Below, piece by piece: positions 24,360-31,024 of a DNA stretch of 42,755 nucleotides; the first letter of the stretch is position 1; the number at the start of each line of letters is the position of its first letter. Position numbers and translations under genes: made by a program. Source of the DNA: a virus. The stretch is taken from positions 1 to 42,755 of the IMG/VR virus record IMGVR_UViG_3300020734_000006, one strand, 5' to 3'. The notes below the pieces were generated by a model, which was given only the letters and a program-made list of their open reading frames with translations, was not told the origin of the DNA and did no database searches.

Positions 24360-25568
24360 ATGGCAGACACAAAACAATACAATCCGTATGATACCGTTAC
24401 ATTAGGCGATACGCCTATTACTTCACCTGATGCATCTGATAAGATTAATAATAGCCCATACAGTAATATTACTTATGACAAGCCATCATCTAATGCATCT
24501 GTTACTGTTACAGGCGCACCTGCTGATTATTTAGGTCCTGCATTAGGAGGTGCTGCTGTCGGTACAGCTGCTGCTAAGTATGGTCCTCAGCCATATAATC
24601 TAGCACCTGATTTTCTTAAAGATCAAGAAGCTTTGTCAGGTAAAATTGCAGCGCACAATAAAGCAGCAGACTTACTTGACATGGCAAGAACTGAGCATGC
24701 ATCTACATTTGACACTGCTCATCAGTTACACATGGATAAGTTAGAAGCATTAAAAAATGCAGAAGACATGTTAGCACAAGCTACCGAGCATGCACAACAG
24801 TTAGATGCTATTCCTCCTGAAGGAGCAGGTCAAAAGTGGATTCCTACATCAGCAGCTACAGGAACACCAACAGGCGCAGCAGAAACTACTGTATCAGAAG
24901 CAGGCCAATTATCTAGGCTTGCTAAAGACAGACCGCCTGGGTATAACCTCACAAATTCAGGCATTTGGGTGCAAGGTCAAGGTGATGTTGCACCAATTCT
25001 GACCAAAGAGCAAGAAGCTGCTAAAGCAGCAGCTGCTAGAAATTATATAGCAGCACAGCAATTAAGAGATACACACCAAAAGATTGCAGCTCAGTCAGCA
25101 GCTGAATTAGAGAAAATGAAGAAAGCTGTGCCCTCTAATGTAACTAATTTACAAAAGCGATTAAATGATTTAGCAATTGAACGTGCTGAAATTGAGCAAA
25201 GACTAAAAGCTAAGACACCATCTGCATCTACTGTTCAACAATTTTTATCTGAAAAAGTTCCTTATGCGGATAAAGCAATGGAAGCTCTTGGAGAAGTGAA
25301 TAATTTTATTAACAAAACTCCTGGTCTTAAGTATGCAGCTCCAGCATTAAGTGCAGGTTTAGGTGGTCCTCAAACATTTGCAGGCATGCAACACTACAAT
25401 GAAGGCCAAAAGCTTAAAGGTGCTTTAGAAATGTTAAGTGGTACAGGTGGAGTGATCGGAGCATTTCCTCATCCTGCGACAAGAGCTGTAGGTGCTCTTG
25501 CGCAGGTCCCATATATGGGGTATGAGTTAGGTGAATACTTGCATGATAAGCTTTATCCACCTAAGTAA
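24360..25568 (+). CDS. Putative internal virion protein, coiled coil
   Basis: The 402-residue protein starts with a Ser/Asn/Pro-rich disordered region, a short Gly/Ala stretch (PALGGAAVGTAAA, possibly membrane-active), then long Ala-rich charged helices at about 80-290, and a C-terminal region with PALSAGLGGPQTFAGMQHYNEG and GGVIGAFPHPATRAVGALAQVPYMGYELGEYL. This layout is common for ejected internal proteins that form a channel in the cell envelope. It is the last + strand gene and its end overlaps the convergent - strand gene by 16 bases. Confidence 0.5.
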   Translation: MADTKQYNPYDTVTLGDTPITSPDASDKINNSPYSNITYDKPSSNASVTVTGAPADYLGPALGGAAVGTAAAKYGPQPYNLAPDFLKDQEALSGKIAAHNKAADLLDMARTEHASTFDTAHQLHMDKLEALKNAEDMLAQATEHAQQLDAIPPEGAGQKWIPTSAATGTPTGAAETTVSEAGQLSRLAKDRPPGYNLTNSGIWVQGQGDVAPILTKEQEAAKAAAARNYIAAQQLRDTHQKIAAQSAAELEKMKKAVPSNVTNLQKRLNDLAIERAEIEQRLKAKTPSASTVQQFLSEKVPYADKAMEALGEVNNFINKTPGLKYAAPALSAGLGGPQTFAGMQHYNEGQKLKGALEMLSGTGGVIGAFPHPATRAVGALAQVPYMGYELGEYLHDKLYPPK

Positions 25569-25795
25569 GTCTGATACTTTTTAACTGCTCGATTAACTTC
25601 TTGCTTATGCATACCAAATAACCGAGCTGCATGAGACTGAGACTGTAAGTCAACAACTACTAAATACAAAGCATCCATGAGATGGTCAGACCATCGAGGA
25701 CGTTGTAACCTAAAGTACTTAAAGTAATTAAATCGTTGCTGTTTAGTCATATGACTAAGATTAAATTTAATAGCTGCCCAGTTCTTATTTGCCAT
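25553..25795 (-). CDS. Small DNA-binding protein with KorA/TrfB-like helix-turn-helix
   Basis: The 80-residue protein has a C-terminal segment (AARLFGMHKQEVNRAVKKYQTYLGG) with the spacing of a helix-turn-helix of the KorA/TrfB type, which is preceded by LMDALYLVVVDLQSQSH, the usual lead helix of that group. The N-terminus is basic. It is the last gene of the operon, overlapping the ThyX-like gene by 11 bases. Its end overlaps the last late gene tail to tail. A regulator acting on this phage's own palindromic promoters is possible but untested. Confidence 0.55.
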   Translation of the reverse strand: MANKNWAAIKFNLSHMTKQQRFNYFKYFRLQRPRWSDHLMDALYLVVVDLQSQSHAARLFGMHKQEVNRAVKKYQTYLGG

Positions 25796-26717
25796 GGATA
25801 TGCCTCATTTCAATAGCATCAATTTGTTTTAACAAGTCTTCCCTGATTCTTAAATAAGTCTCACTGCCTGGGAATTCATCACGACCGATTGGATGGTAGA
25901 ACTGATCTTCACACCAATCAAAATTATCATTCTTCTTATTTGGTGGGAATATATTGGTTTTACCTTTGGCAGATTGACGTTGATAGAAAGCATCAGGTTT
26001 ACGGAAATCAACCAATCCTTTTAAGAATGGATAGACTTTTAATACTTCTAACCATAGTTTCATGGCAATAATGTTATCTACTGTTGTTTGAATCTGTTCA
26101 TCACCGCGCATGATGCAGTAACCAATAAGGTCTTTAATTGTACAGCGTACCATATAAAAGTGTTCAAAATTGCGAGGCATAATAGTACGGGTATCAAGGC
26201 CATGAACAAGACCACTATCAAGCATGTCAACATAGAGATCACGAGCCATTGTAGTAATTTGTTTGTATCTTTCGAAAAAATCAGCATTTGCCATAATCCC
26301 CGGTTTAACCATTACTCTGTCATCTCGCATATCCCTGTCACCATGAACTTGGGCCGCAAAACTAAACAGACGATGGCGTATTAAATGAGTTGTATCAATC
26401 ATATCCATACCATTAACCGACCAAGTAATGTTGATCGTCTCCATGGCAGTAGGTAGCAGTTCATAACGGAATAGCTCATCAATGGTTTGGTCAATTTGAT
26501 CCTCTGGAAAGTCCCATTGGATCTTGTCATTCCATGTATTTAATAAAAAGACGGATATAGTTTTTCTAAACTCTGCAACTGTAGGTGCATGAACTAGTTT
26601 AACATCAATACATTCTAATTGATTCATGAACTGGATTGGTTCTGTCTTTTTACCAAACTTCAGTGTTGTATGCATTGGCTGAAGATTTTTCATTTCTGAT
26701 TTATGGATTTTTGGCAT
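25785..26717 (-). CDS. thyX: ThyX-like flavin-dependent thymidylate synthase, divergent
   Basis: The 310-residue protein carries an Arg-His-Arg motif at 114-116 (HLIRHRLFSFAAQVHGDR), which corresponds to the RHRxxSxxxxSxR signature of ThyX, with Ser119 kept and the later part changed. IMPRNFEHFYMV and CIMRGDEQIQ follow at the places of the other conserved ThyX blocks. The enzyme would make dTMP from dUMP with methylenetetrahydrofolate and FAD. It sits in an operon with other nucleotide genes, and dCMP deaminase, which feeds dUMP, is encoded at 35379. The changed motif leaves room for another dUMP-modifying activity. It overlaps the upstream DUF6378-like gene by 17 bases. Confidence 0.65.
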   Translation of the reverse strand: MPKIHKSEMKNLQPMHTTLKFGKKTEPIQFMNQLECIDVKLVHAPTVAEFRKTISVFLLNTWNDKIQWDFPEDQIDQTIDELFRYELLPTAMETINITWSVNGMDMIDTTHLIRHRLFSFAAQVHGDRDMRDDRVMVKPGIMANADFFERYKQITTMARDLYVDMLDSGLVHGLDTRTIMPRNFEHFYMVRCTIKDLIGYCIMRGDEQIQTTVDNIIAMKLWLEVLKVYPFLKGLVDFRKPDAFYQRQSAKGKTNIFPPNKKNDNFDWCEDQFYHPIGRDEFPGSETYLRIREDLLKQIDAIEMRHIHGK

Positions 26718-26991
26718 TTTCTACTCTCTTTAGTAAGTGTAATTCAACAAGGCGTGCATAACCGGCAATATCTCGCCAACTATCCACATGGTCTGGTGTA
26801 ACAGCTAATCTAGATAATTTCATGGCTATCTTAGAAAAATACATTTGATAAACCAATCCCATTTCAAGGCCATAATGATGCTTATAACGGTCTTTTAATA
26901 GCTGAATGATTTGAGCTTCCAATGTAATTCCTTCAAAAAAGTCGCCATAAACTTCACCACGTTCTTTAATGACTTGATCAGTGGTTGTCAT
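26701..26991 (-). CDS. DUF6378-like phage protein
   Basis: The 96-residue protein starts at the ATG of a junction repeat (26989-26991). It contains IKERGEVYGDFFEG and MKLSRLAVTPDHVDSWRDIAGYARLVE, a pattern of small all-alpha phage proteins grouped as DUF6378, whose Asp/Glu helices resemble nucleotide pyrophosphatase folds. No activity is known. A longer start upstream would translate the repeat itself as KKGTREM and is unlikely, since the repeat marks the start codon of the seven other genes. It overlaps the ThyX-like gene by 17 bases. Confidence 0.65.
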   Translation of the reverse strand: MTTTDQVIKERGEVYGDFFEGITLEAQIIQLLKDRYKHHYGLEMGLVYQMYFSKIAMKLSRLAVTPDHVDSWRDIAGYARLVELHLLKRVENAKNP

Positions 26992-27006
26992 TTCTCTTGT
27001 GCCTTT
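26989..27006 (-). repeat. Junction repeat copy 1 (start of DUF6378-like gene)
   Basis: Coding strand AAAGGCACAAGAGAAATG. The ATG is the start of the gene 26701-26991. The 31-residue membrane gene ends one base before the repeat, so this copy is not translated by the upstream gene. Confidence 0.85.
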
Positions 27007-27007
27007 C

Positions 27008-27103
27008 TTAACAATGTTTATTAGCAATAATCATCATAAAAGACTGAAAAATTACAATAATACTTAAAATAGTTATCGTTACTCTGCTCCAAAATGTAGT
27101 CAT
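27008..27103 (-). CDS. 31-residue single-span membrane protein in the junction-repeat array
   Basis: From the ATG of a junction repeat (27101-27103) a frame runs 31 codons to TAA at 27008-27010. It encodes MTTFWSRVT, then the hydrophobic ITILSIIVIFQSFMMIIA, then NKHC, i.e. a short basic start, one membrane helix and a small tail. Its start overlaps the stop of the preceding gene (ATGA) and another repeat begins one base after its stop, which marks it as a cassette of the same array. The function is unknown. The frame is too short to assign by length alone, but the exact fit between two repeats supports it. Confidence 0.6.
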   Translation of the reverse strand: MTTFWSRVTITILSIIVIFQSFMMIIANKHC

Positions 27104-27315
27104 TTCTCTTGTGCCTTTTCTGCAATCCATTTCCAACCAAGCAATTCTTCTGTGTTTTTAATGTGAGTTGGGTTTAATGGCGCATATACCGCAAATCTTG
27201 TTGACCAACCGCCTTCTACGGTAGGTGTAATCTGCCACCATCCAATAGGCTCAGGAGATTTCAAGATTGTGTATTGGCTCATATCTCGGTTGATTGTTAA
27301 ATCGTTACCATTCAT
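27100..27315 (-). CDS. Small hypothetical protein of the junction-repeat array
   Basis: The 71-residue protein starts at a junction repeat (27313-27315) and ends in WIAEKAQEK, where the last codons are the next repeat. It contains EPIGWWQITPTVEGGWSTRF, with an EPIGWW that recalls the EPVAWM of its neighbours. Several Trp and aromatic residues suggest a compact beta-rich fold. The function is not recognised. Stops and starts on both sides overlap as ATGA. Confidence 0.55.
   Translation of the reverse strand: MNGNDLTINRDMSQYTILKSPEPIGWWQITPTVEGGWSTRFAVYAPLNPTHIKNTEELLGWKWIAEKAQEK
27101..27118 (-). repeat. Junction repeat copy 2 (start of 31-residue membrane gene)
   Basis: Identical 18 bases to copy 1. 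It is both the KAQEK tail of the gene 27100-27315 and the start codon of the gene 27008-27103. Confidence 0.85.
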
Positions 27316-27569
27316 TTCTCTTGTGCCTTTTTTAGTATTTCTCTAGCATTATTAAATCCATCAATAAGACCTGTTATATACATATCCATATAACCGCTTT
27401 CTTCAGCATCTTTAACCAATTTATCCAAGTCTTGTTCTGTTAGTGCCTTTGCTGGGTGGGTGTAGAGTGGAATACAAGGCTGTTCAATATCAAAAGATAT
27501 GTTTAATGCTGCACCCAAGCTAGTAAAAAGCACACCATCTACCATCCACGCTACTGGTTCATTGTTCAT
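27312..27569 (-). CDS. EPVAW/PLYTHPA-family small protein, copy B
   Basis: The 85-residue protein starts MNNEPVAWMVDGVLFTSLG and contains CIPLYTHPAKALTEQDLDKLVKDAEESG and a helical end ILKKAQEK. It shares its opening and the PLYTHPAK-LT block with the proteins at 27908-28189 and 37286-37762. EPVAW-PLY proteins occur in many phage early regions with no known function. The N-terminal part is probably beta and the C-terminal part helical. Its start codon is in one junction repeat and its last codons are in the next. Confidence 0.6.
   Translation of the reverse strand: MNNEPVAWMVDGVLFTSLGAALNISFDIEQPCIPLYTHPAKALTEQDLDKLVKDAEESGYMDMYITGLIDGFNNAREILKKAQEK
27313..27330 (-). repeat. Junction repeat copy 3 (start of gene 27100-27315)
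   Basis: Identical 18 bases. It encodes the KAQEK tail of the EPVAW copy B and carries the next start, with ATGA overlap. Confidence 0.85.
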
Positions 27570-27796
27570 TTCTCTTGTGCCTTTTCTTCAGCAATAAAAC
27601 TAACTGGCAGTTCGGTTGGTGGATTTAATACAAAATGCGGAACTGCATAAGGGTTATACAAGTCTTCTTGCGGTCTGGTTAATTCTCTAATTTCATTCAA
27701 TACATCTTCATTTATTGTGCAAGTCCAAACATGGTCTGTTTTATAAAACCGCAAACTAAATTTTCCTATTGGAATTTCTTTGAACGCTATTATCAT
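27566..27796 (-). CDS. Small hypothetical protein of the junction-repeat array
   Basis: The 76-residue protein starts at ATG 27796, in a junction repeat. An upstream in-frame ATG at 27823 would again translate the repeat and is unlikely. It contains IIAFKEIPIGKFSLRFYKTDHVWTC and PHFVLNPPTELPVSFIAEEKAQEK, a beta-rich body and the array's shared tail. No family is recognised. It overlaps the following gene by four bases. Confidence 0.55.
   Translation of the reverse strand: MIIAFKEIPIGKFSLRFYKTDHVWTCTINEDVLNEIRELTRPQEDLYNPYAVPHFVLNPPTELPVSFIAEEKAQEK
27567..27584 (-). repeat. Junction repeat copy 4 (start of EPVAW copy B)
   Basis: Identical 18 bases. It encodes the KAQEK tail of the gene 27566-27796 and carries the next start. 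Confidence 0.85.
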
Positions 27797-27811
27797 TTCT
27801 CTTGTGCCTTT
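27794..27811 (-). repeat. Junction repeat copy 5 (start of gene 27566-27796)
   Basis: Identical 18 bases, following the stop of the 32-residue membrane gene by one base, so it is not translated by that gene. Confidence 0.85.
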
Positions 27812-27812
27812 C

Positions 27813-27911
27813 TCATTTAACACCCCATATCAAATAAGCATTGATAATTCCAATAAAATACATAGCAATAGCCAATAACAATCCTTTGTCTTTGCAATCT
27901 AACTTATTCAT
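27813..27911 (-). CDS. 32-residue single-span membrane protein in the junction-repeat array
   Basis: From ATG 27909-27911 in a junction repeat a frame runs 32 codons to TGA at 27813-27815. It encodes MNKLDCKDK, then GLLLAIAMYFIGIINAYLIW, then GVK: a charged start and a membrane helix. Another repeat begins one base after the stop. The arrangement matches the 31-residue protein at 27008-27103, although the two sequences are not alike. It may act on the host membrane, as many tiny phage early proteins do; this is an inference. Confidence 0.6.
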   Translation of the reverse strand: MNKLDCKDKGLLLAIAMYFIGIINAYLIWGVK

Positions 27912-28189
27912 TTCTCTTGTGCCTTTCTTAGTATTTCTAACACTTCACCACAACACACTTTCACTGCGTTATAGGCTTCTGGCATATTTTCATCAGCACA
28001 CCAATACGCTATCCCCATAATCGCTATACGCACTTGCTCTATTTCCTCATCTGTTAGTGTCTTTGCTGGATGGGTGTAGAGTGGAATAATTGGTTCTTCA
28101 CCTTTTTCTTTAATAATATTTGCAAGATTTTCATCTTTAGTAATTAAATATCCATTTTCTGTCATCCACGCTACTGGTTCATTGTTCAT
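27908..28189 (-). CDS. EPVAW/PLYTHPA-family small protein, copy A
   Basis: The 93-residue protein begins MNNEPVAWMTENGYLITKDENL and has IIPLYTHPAKTLTDEEIEQVRIAIMG, followed by a helical segment with two adjacent cysteines and the ending ILRKAQEK. It is a paralogue of 27312-27569 and of the C-terminal part of 37286-37762. It is the first gene of the array; its start overlaps the HD-phosphatase stop (ATGA) and has no junction repeat, so the repeats begin at its 3' end. Confidence 0.6.
   Translation of the reverse strand: MNNEPVAWMTENGYLITKDENLANIIKEKGEEPIIPLYTHPAKTLTDEEIEQVRIAIMGIAYWCADENMPEAYNAVKVCCGEVLEILRKAQEK
27909..27926 (-). repeat. Junction repeat copy 6 (start of 32-residue membrane gene)
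   Basis: Identical 18 bases. It encodes the KAQEK tail of the EPVAW copy A and carries the next start. Confidence 0.85.
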
Positions 28190-28692
28190 ACTTTGTATGC
28201 CTCCAGTTTATGAGCTAGCACAGCCATGCGCTTTGCACTATTGGTGTATACATCTACCATATAACCAGTATTGCCCATTTTGATTTCATTATCGGCATAT
28301 TGTAGACATTGAAGTGCATCACAATAATGAACCACCAATGCTTCTGGTGTATCATTATGGTACATATCACAGAATTCACGTACCTGTTCTGGAAAGTTTT
28401 CTACTATCTGTGCTTCTGCATCTTTAAGTGCATCGGCAACATGTGGGTAATTCTTTTTGACGAGATGGTTAACATCTGATATTTCCATCTCTGCTAAATC
28501 ATGGCATAAAGCAATCTTTAATGCTATATCAACATCAAATTCATATTCTTTAGACATCATTAAAACACCAAGAGCTACAAAGAAACTATGAGTAGCTACG
28601 GATTCTGGATGAACTACAGGTTTCATAGAGTATCGTTTTGTGTGCTCTAATGAATAACTTCTCATAAAGAAGTCTAGGTCTTTTTCATTCAT
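28186..28692 (-). CDS. HD-domain 5'-deoxynucleotidase, YfbR-like
   Basis: The 168-residue protein starts at ATG 28692, eight bases inside the preceding gene. It has the YfbR layout: RYSMKPVVHPESVATHS with His35, ALCHDLAEME with His64-Asp65, and VHYCDALQCL with Asp125, i.e. the H...HD...D metal site. E. coli YfbR removes phosphate from dNMPs. Here it would recycle or drain deoxynucleotides. The same fold is used by DatZ of phages with diaminopurine DNA, a relation that cannot be decided from sequence alone. A longer start would only add a basic tail encoded within the previous gene. Confidence 0.75.
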   Translation of the reverse strand: MNEKDLDFFMRSYSLEHTKRYSMKPVVHPESVATHSFFVALGVLMMSKEYEFDVDIALKIALCHDLAEMEISDVNHLVKKNYPHVADALKDAEAQIVENFPEQVREFCDMYHNDTPEALVVHYCDALQCLQYADNEIKMGNTGYMVDVYTNSAKRMAVLAHKLEAYKV

Positions 28693-29137
28693 AGTCAATA
28701 GCCTCTTTAGACCAATCCTTACGAGTAAAGCGCTGAGTTTCCAACACATCTTCTAATGCATCACGAAGCTGAGTATATGAAGTGCATACTGATCCAGATG
28801 CAGCTAACATAATATTGAATTTTTGACCTTTTTGTGCCGTTGTCCAAAGATAGATAATCGGAATATTCTTTGCACTACAATAGCCTGCTTCAAAGATTGT
28901 GCCTGTGTCTTTGTCATCAGTAATACAGACCAATAAAGTCGTTTTATCCAATGCAGCCATGTTAGATGCAAAGACTTCTTCAGGGGTTGTAATACCAGGC
29001 ATAAACAAACTTTCATCTTTAGGGCTGAAAAAAGGAATTTGTTTATCTTCTAGAATCTCTTTAACAAACTCTAAACGTCTGATTTGAGTTTCATTAAAAA
29101 ACGGGGCTGCTATATACACATATAAGTTATCCAGCAT
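28685..29137 (-). CDS. Nucleoside 2-deoxyribosyltransferase-like protein
   Basis: The 150-residue protein starts at ATG 29137, with GGAG upstream in the coding strand. It begins MLDNLYVYIAAPFFNETQ and carries IFEAGYC with Glu83 in the place of the catalytic Glu, preceded by DDKDTGT. PFFSPKDES and Asn59 (ASNMAALD) also match the family. Members exchange bases between deoxynucleosides through a covalent glycosyl intermediate. In this operon it probably serves nucleotide salvage or the making of an unusual base. It is followed by the HD 5'-nucleotidase with an eight-base overlap. Confidence 0.75.
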   Translation of the reverse strand: MLDNLYVYIAAPFFNETQIRRLEFVKEILEDKQIPFFSPKDESLFMPGITTPEEVFASNMAALDKTTLLVCITDDKDTGTIFEAGYCSAKNIPIIYLWTTAQKGQKFNIMLAASGSVCTSYTQLRDALEDVLETQRFTRKDWSKEAIDYE

Positions 29138-29327
29138 TGTTTTCTCCAAGTTGTTTTGCTATATTGATTAAAAGATCTTGTGCATCTTTTGGGTTATACA
29201 TCACAACATCGCCATGCTGACTGATATAGTGAAGTTGGCCTGTTTCTTTGGCTTTGTATAGTTCTCGTTGTTGCCATTTTGCATTGGCTTCCATCCATTT
29301 TTGTGCATCTTTATCTGCTTGATTCAT
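29127..29327 (-). CDS. Small hypothetical protein, first gene of the nucleotide operon
   Basis: The 66-residue protein begins MNQADKDAQKWMEANAKWQQRELYKAKE, a charged amphipathic helix, then a short beta-like segment and AQDLLINIAKQLGENNAG. The ATG at 29327 has AAGGA eight bases upstream in the coding strand and lies 30 bases from the predicted -10. It overlaps the deoxyribosyltransferase gene by 11 bases. No function is recognised. Confidence 0.5.
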   Translation of the reverse strand: MNQADKDAQKWMEANAKWQQRELYKAKETGQLHYISQHGDVVMYNPKDAQDLLINIAKQLGENNAG

Positions 29328-29356
29328 GATTTATCCTTTTTAGTTAACAACAAATC

Positions 29357-29388
29357 ATTGTACCATGTGTTTACTTATAAGTAAACAC
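29357..29388 (-). promoter_or_regulatory. Promoter overlapping a perfect 22-bp palindrome
   Basis: On the - strand, TTTACT (complement of 29380-29385) and TACAAT (29357-29362) are separated by 17 bases. A perfect palindrome, arms GTGTTTACTTA and TAAGTAAACAC, occupies 29367-29388, covering the -35 and most of the spacer. It begins right after the stop of the helicase gene. A dimeric regulator bound there would block the promoter. It drives the genes from 29327 to 25553. Confidence 0.65.
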
Positions 29389-30759
29389 TTATTTTTCTTT
29401 TGCATATGCTTTAACTGCATTCATAAGACTTTGTTGCGTCTTATCTTTACCTTCAATTGCTTTAATAATAGCTTCATCAATAGTTTTTCTACCAATAATC
29501 TGGTGAATGATAATGTTATTTCTTTGTCCTTGACGGTAGAGTCGTCTTACAAACTGCTCATAGATTTCTAAGGACCAAGTATTACTAAACCAGATCACAG
29601 CATGACCAGCTCCTTGTAAGTTTAAGCCATGCCCTGCAGATTGTGGATGGGCAAGAAGCACAGGAGTTTTACCTTCATTCCATACATTAATAATCTTAGT
29701 TAGCTTATCACCTGAAACTCCTGATCCAATCACTGGCGCCGATGGAAATGCTTTCTTAAGTCTGTCTAAATCATGCTTAAAATGGTAGCCAATCAAGCAT
29801 GGCTGCCCTGATAATTCTTCTACTATATCAATCACCGCTTCCAGTTTGGCATCGTGTATATGCTGTACTTCGCGCTCTGATCCGTCTAAATAGACTGCCC
29901 CATTAGAAATTTGCTGGCATTTACCAATAGCAACTGCTGCTGTAGATGCAGTAACTTGGCCACTTTCTATATCAAGTAATAGCTTGTCTTCAAGCTCTTT
30001 ATACTTCTTAAATGCTTCAGGCGGAAGATCCACATATACTTTATTGGTGATTAGCTCAGGTAGTTCTAGATAGTCTTCAGCCGACATTCTTAATACTTTA
30101 TCAGCCAATGCTTCATAAATTCGTTCTTCGGCACCTGTTTGTAAAGCCCATGTATAACCGCCATACCCACTAGGATAGAAGTAGTTTGCTCTAAAGTGTG
30201 TTACATATTTACCAAACGTGGCTCCACGGTCAATTACAAGCTGTGGCCCAAATATATCCATTAATCCATTAGATGCTGGAGATCCTGTTAATCCAATTCG
30301 TCTAGGAAAGTGATCTAATAAAGGGCTTAAAGACTTAAATCTTTGTGTACGAGTATTTTTTAAATAGCTTATTTCGTCCACAATAAGCATGTCATAAGGT
30401 AGTTTAACTCCTAACCTTCTAAAGGTATTGGATAACCATGCCAGACCATCAAAGTTAACCACATGAATGGTTGCCTTATCATGGATTTTCTTGTCTTTCT
30501 GAGGGCCATGAAGCACACTGCAAGTAATGTCTTTAAAGTTATCCCATTTTTGTATTTCATCAGGCCAAACTGCATAGCAAGGTCGTAAAGGCGCTATAAC
30601 TAAGACTTTCTTTACTGCATTGGCTTCAATTAATAACTTGATTGTTTCAAGCGTAATTGCGGTTTTTCCTAGCCCTGGGCTTAGCCATAATTGGCCTGAA
30701 CCATTTTCTAGGAGAAACTTAATTGCTTTTGTTTGGTACTCGTGTGGCTTCCAAAGCAT
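29389..30759 (-). CDS. SNF2-type (superfamily 2) DNA helicase
   Basis: The 456-residue protein has the helicase motifs in order: Gln-containing start HEYQTKAIKFL, Walker A SPGLGKTA (27-34), Asp-Glu-Ile-Ser at 128-131 (motif II, DExx), LTGSPA at 157-162 (motif III) and RRLYRQGQ at 405-412 (motif VI). It resembles the compact SNF2-like helicases that phages encode beside a VRR-NUC nuclease. The likely role is DNA remodelling or unwinding during replication or recombination. It overlaps the VRR-NUC gene by 41 bases. Its stop touches the palindromic promoter of the next operon. Confidence 0.85.
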   Translation of the reverse strand: MLWKPHEYQTKAIKFLLENGSGQLWLSPGLGKTAITLETIKLLIEANAVKKVLVIAPLRPCYAVWPDEIQKWDNFKDITCSVLHGPQKDKKIHDKATIHVVNFDGLAWLSNTFRRLGVKLPYDMLIVDEISYLKNTRTQRFKSLSPLLDHFPRRIGLTGSPASNGLMDIFGPQLVIDRGATFGKYVTHFRANYFYPSGYGGYTWALQTGAEERIYEALADKVLRMSAEDYLELPELITNKVYVDLPPEAFKKYKELEDKLLLDIESGQVTASTAAVAIGKCQQISNGAVYLDGSEREVQHIHDAKLEAVIDIVEELSGQPCLIGYHFKHDLDRLKKAFPSAPVIGSGVSGDKLTKIINVWNEGKTPVLLAHPQSAGHGLNLQGAGHAVIWFSNTWSLEIYEQFVRRLYRQGQRNNIIIHQIIGRKTIDEAIIKAIEGKDKTQQSLMNAVKAYAKEK

Positions 30760-31024
30760 TGGTAATTTCCTCTTTTGTTCTTAATACGAGTACGCAATGA
30801 TGATGTAATCGTAATAACATATGTATATGTTCTTGTCTAGCTGATAACTTTCCTGTTAGTGTTTTTAGCTCAATCCATAGCACTTTATTAAACGGCAAAA
30901 CAACAAGACGGTCAGGGTATCCTGTACTGAACTTTAAATGCAGCTTAATTGATGTAGTCTTTAAGCGTTTGCATTCTGCTGAAAAATGTCTTTCCAGATC
31001 TCGTTCAAGTACTTTAGTTACCAT
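30719..31024 (-). CDS. VRR-NUC domain nuclease
   Basis: The 101-residue protein is about the size of a single VRR-NUC domain. GYPDRLVV (Asp38) and IELKTLTGKLSARQ (Glu52, Lys54, Gln64) form the conserved Pro-Asp...Glu-x-Lys...Gln site, and HHHCVLVLRTKEEI ends the fold. This group includes Holliday-junction-type and structure-specific nucleases. It overlaps both neighbours, the helicase and the Cas4-like nuclease, so the three are a unit of DNA processing. Confidence 0.8.
   Translation of the reverse strand: MVTKVLERDLERHFSAECKRLKTTSIKLHLKFSTGYPDRLVVLPFNKVLWIELKTLTGKLSARQEHIHMLLRLHHHCVLVLRTKEEITNALEATRVPNKSN

Noticed and set aside
26989-27926. Junction repeats as a CRISPR or as simple ribosome-site coincidence
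   Set aside because: The spacing is gene-sized and varied, so not CRISPR. Eighteen matching bases at eight starts, including coding positions, is far more than a ribosome site needs.
29365-29571. Small + strand frame over the palindrome and the end of the helicase gene
   Set aside because: It lies opposite the conserved helicase C-terminus and starts inside the promoter palindrome, with no supporting ribosome site.
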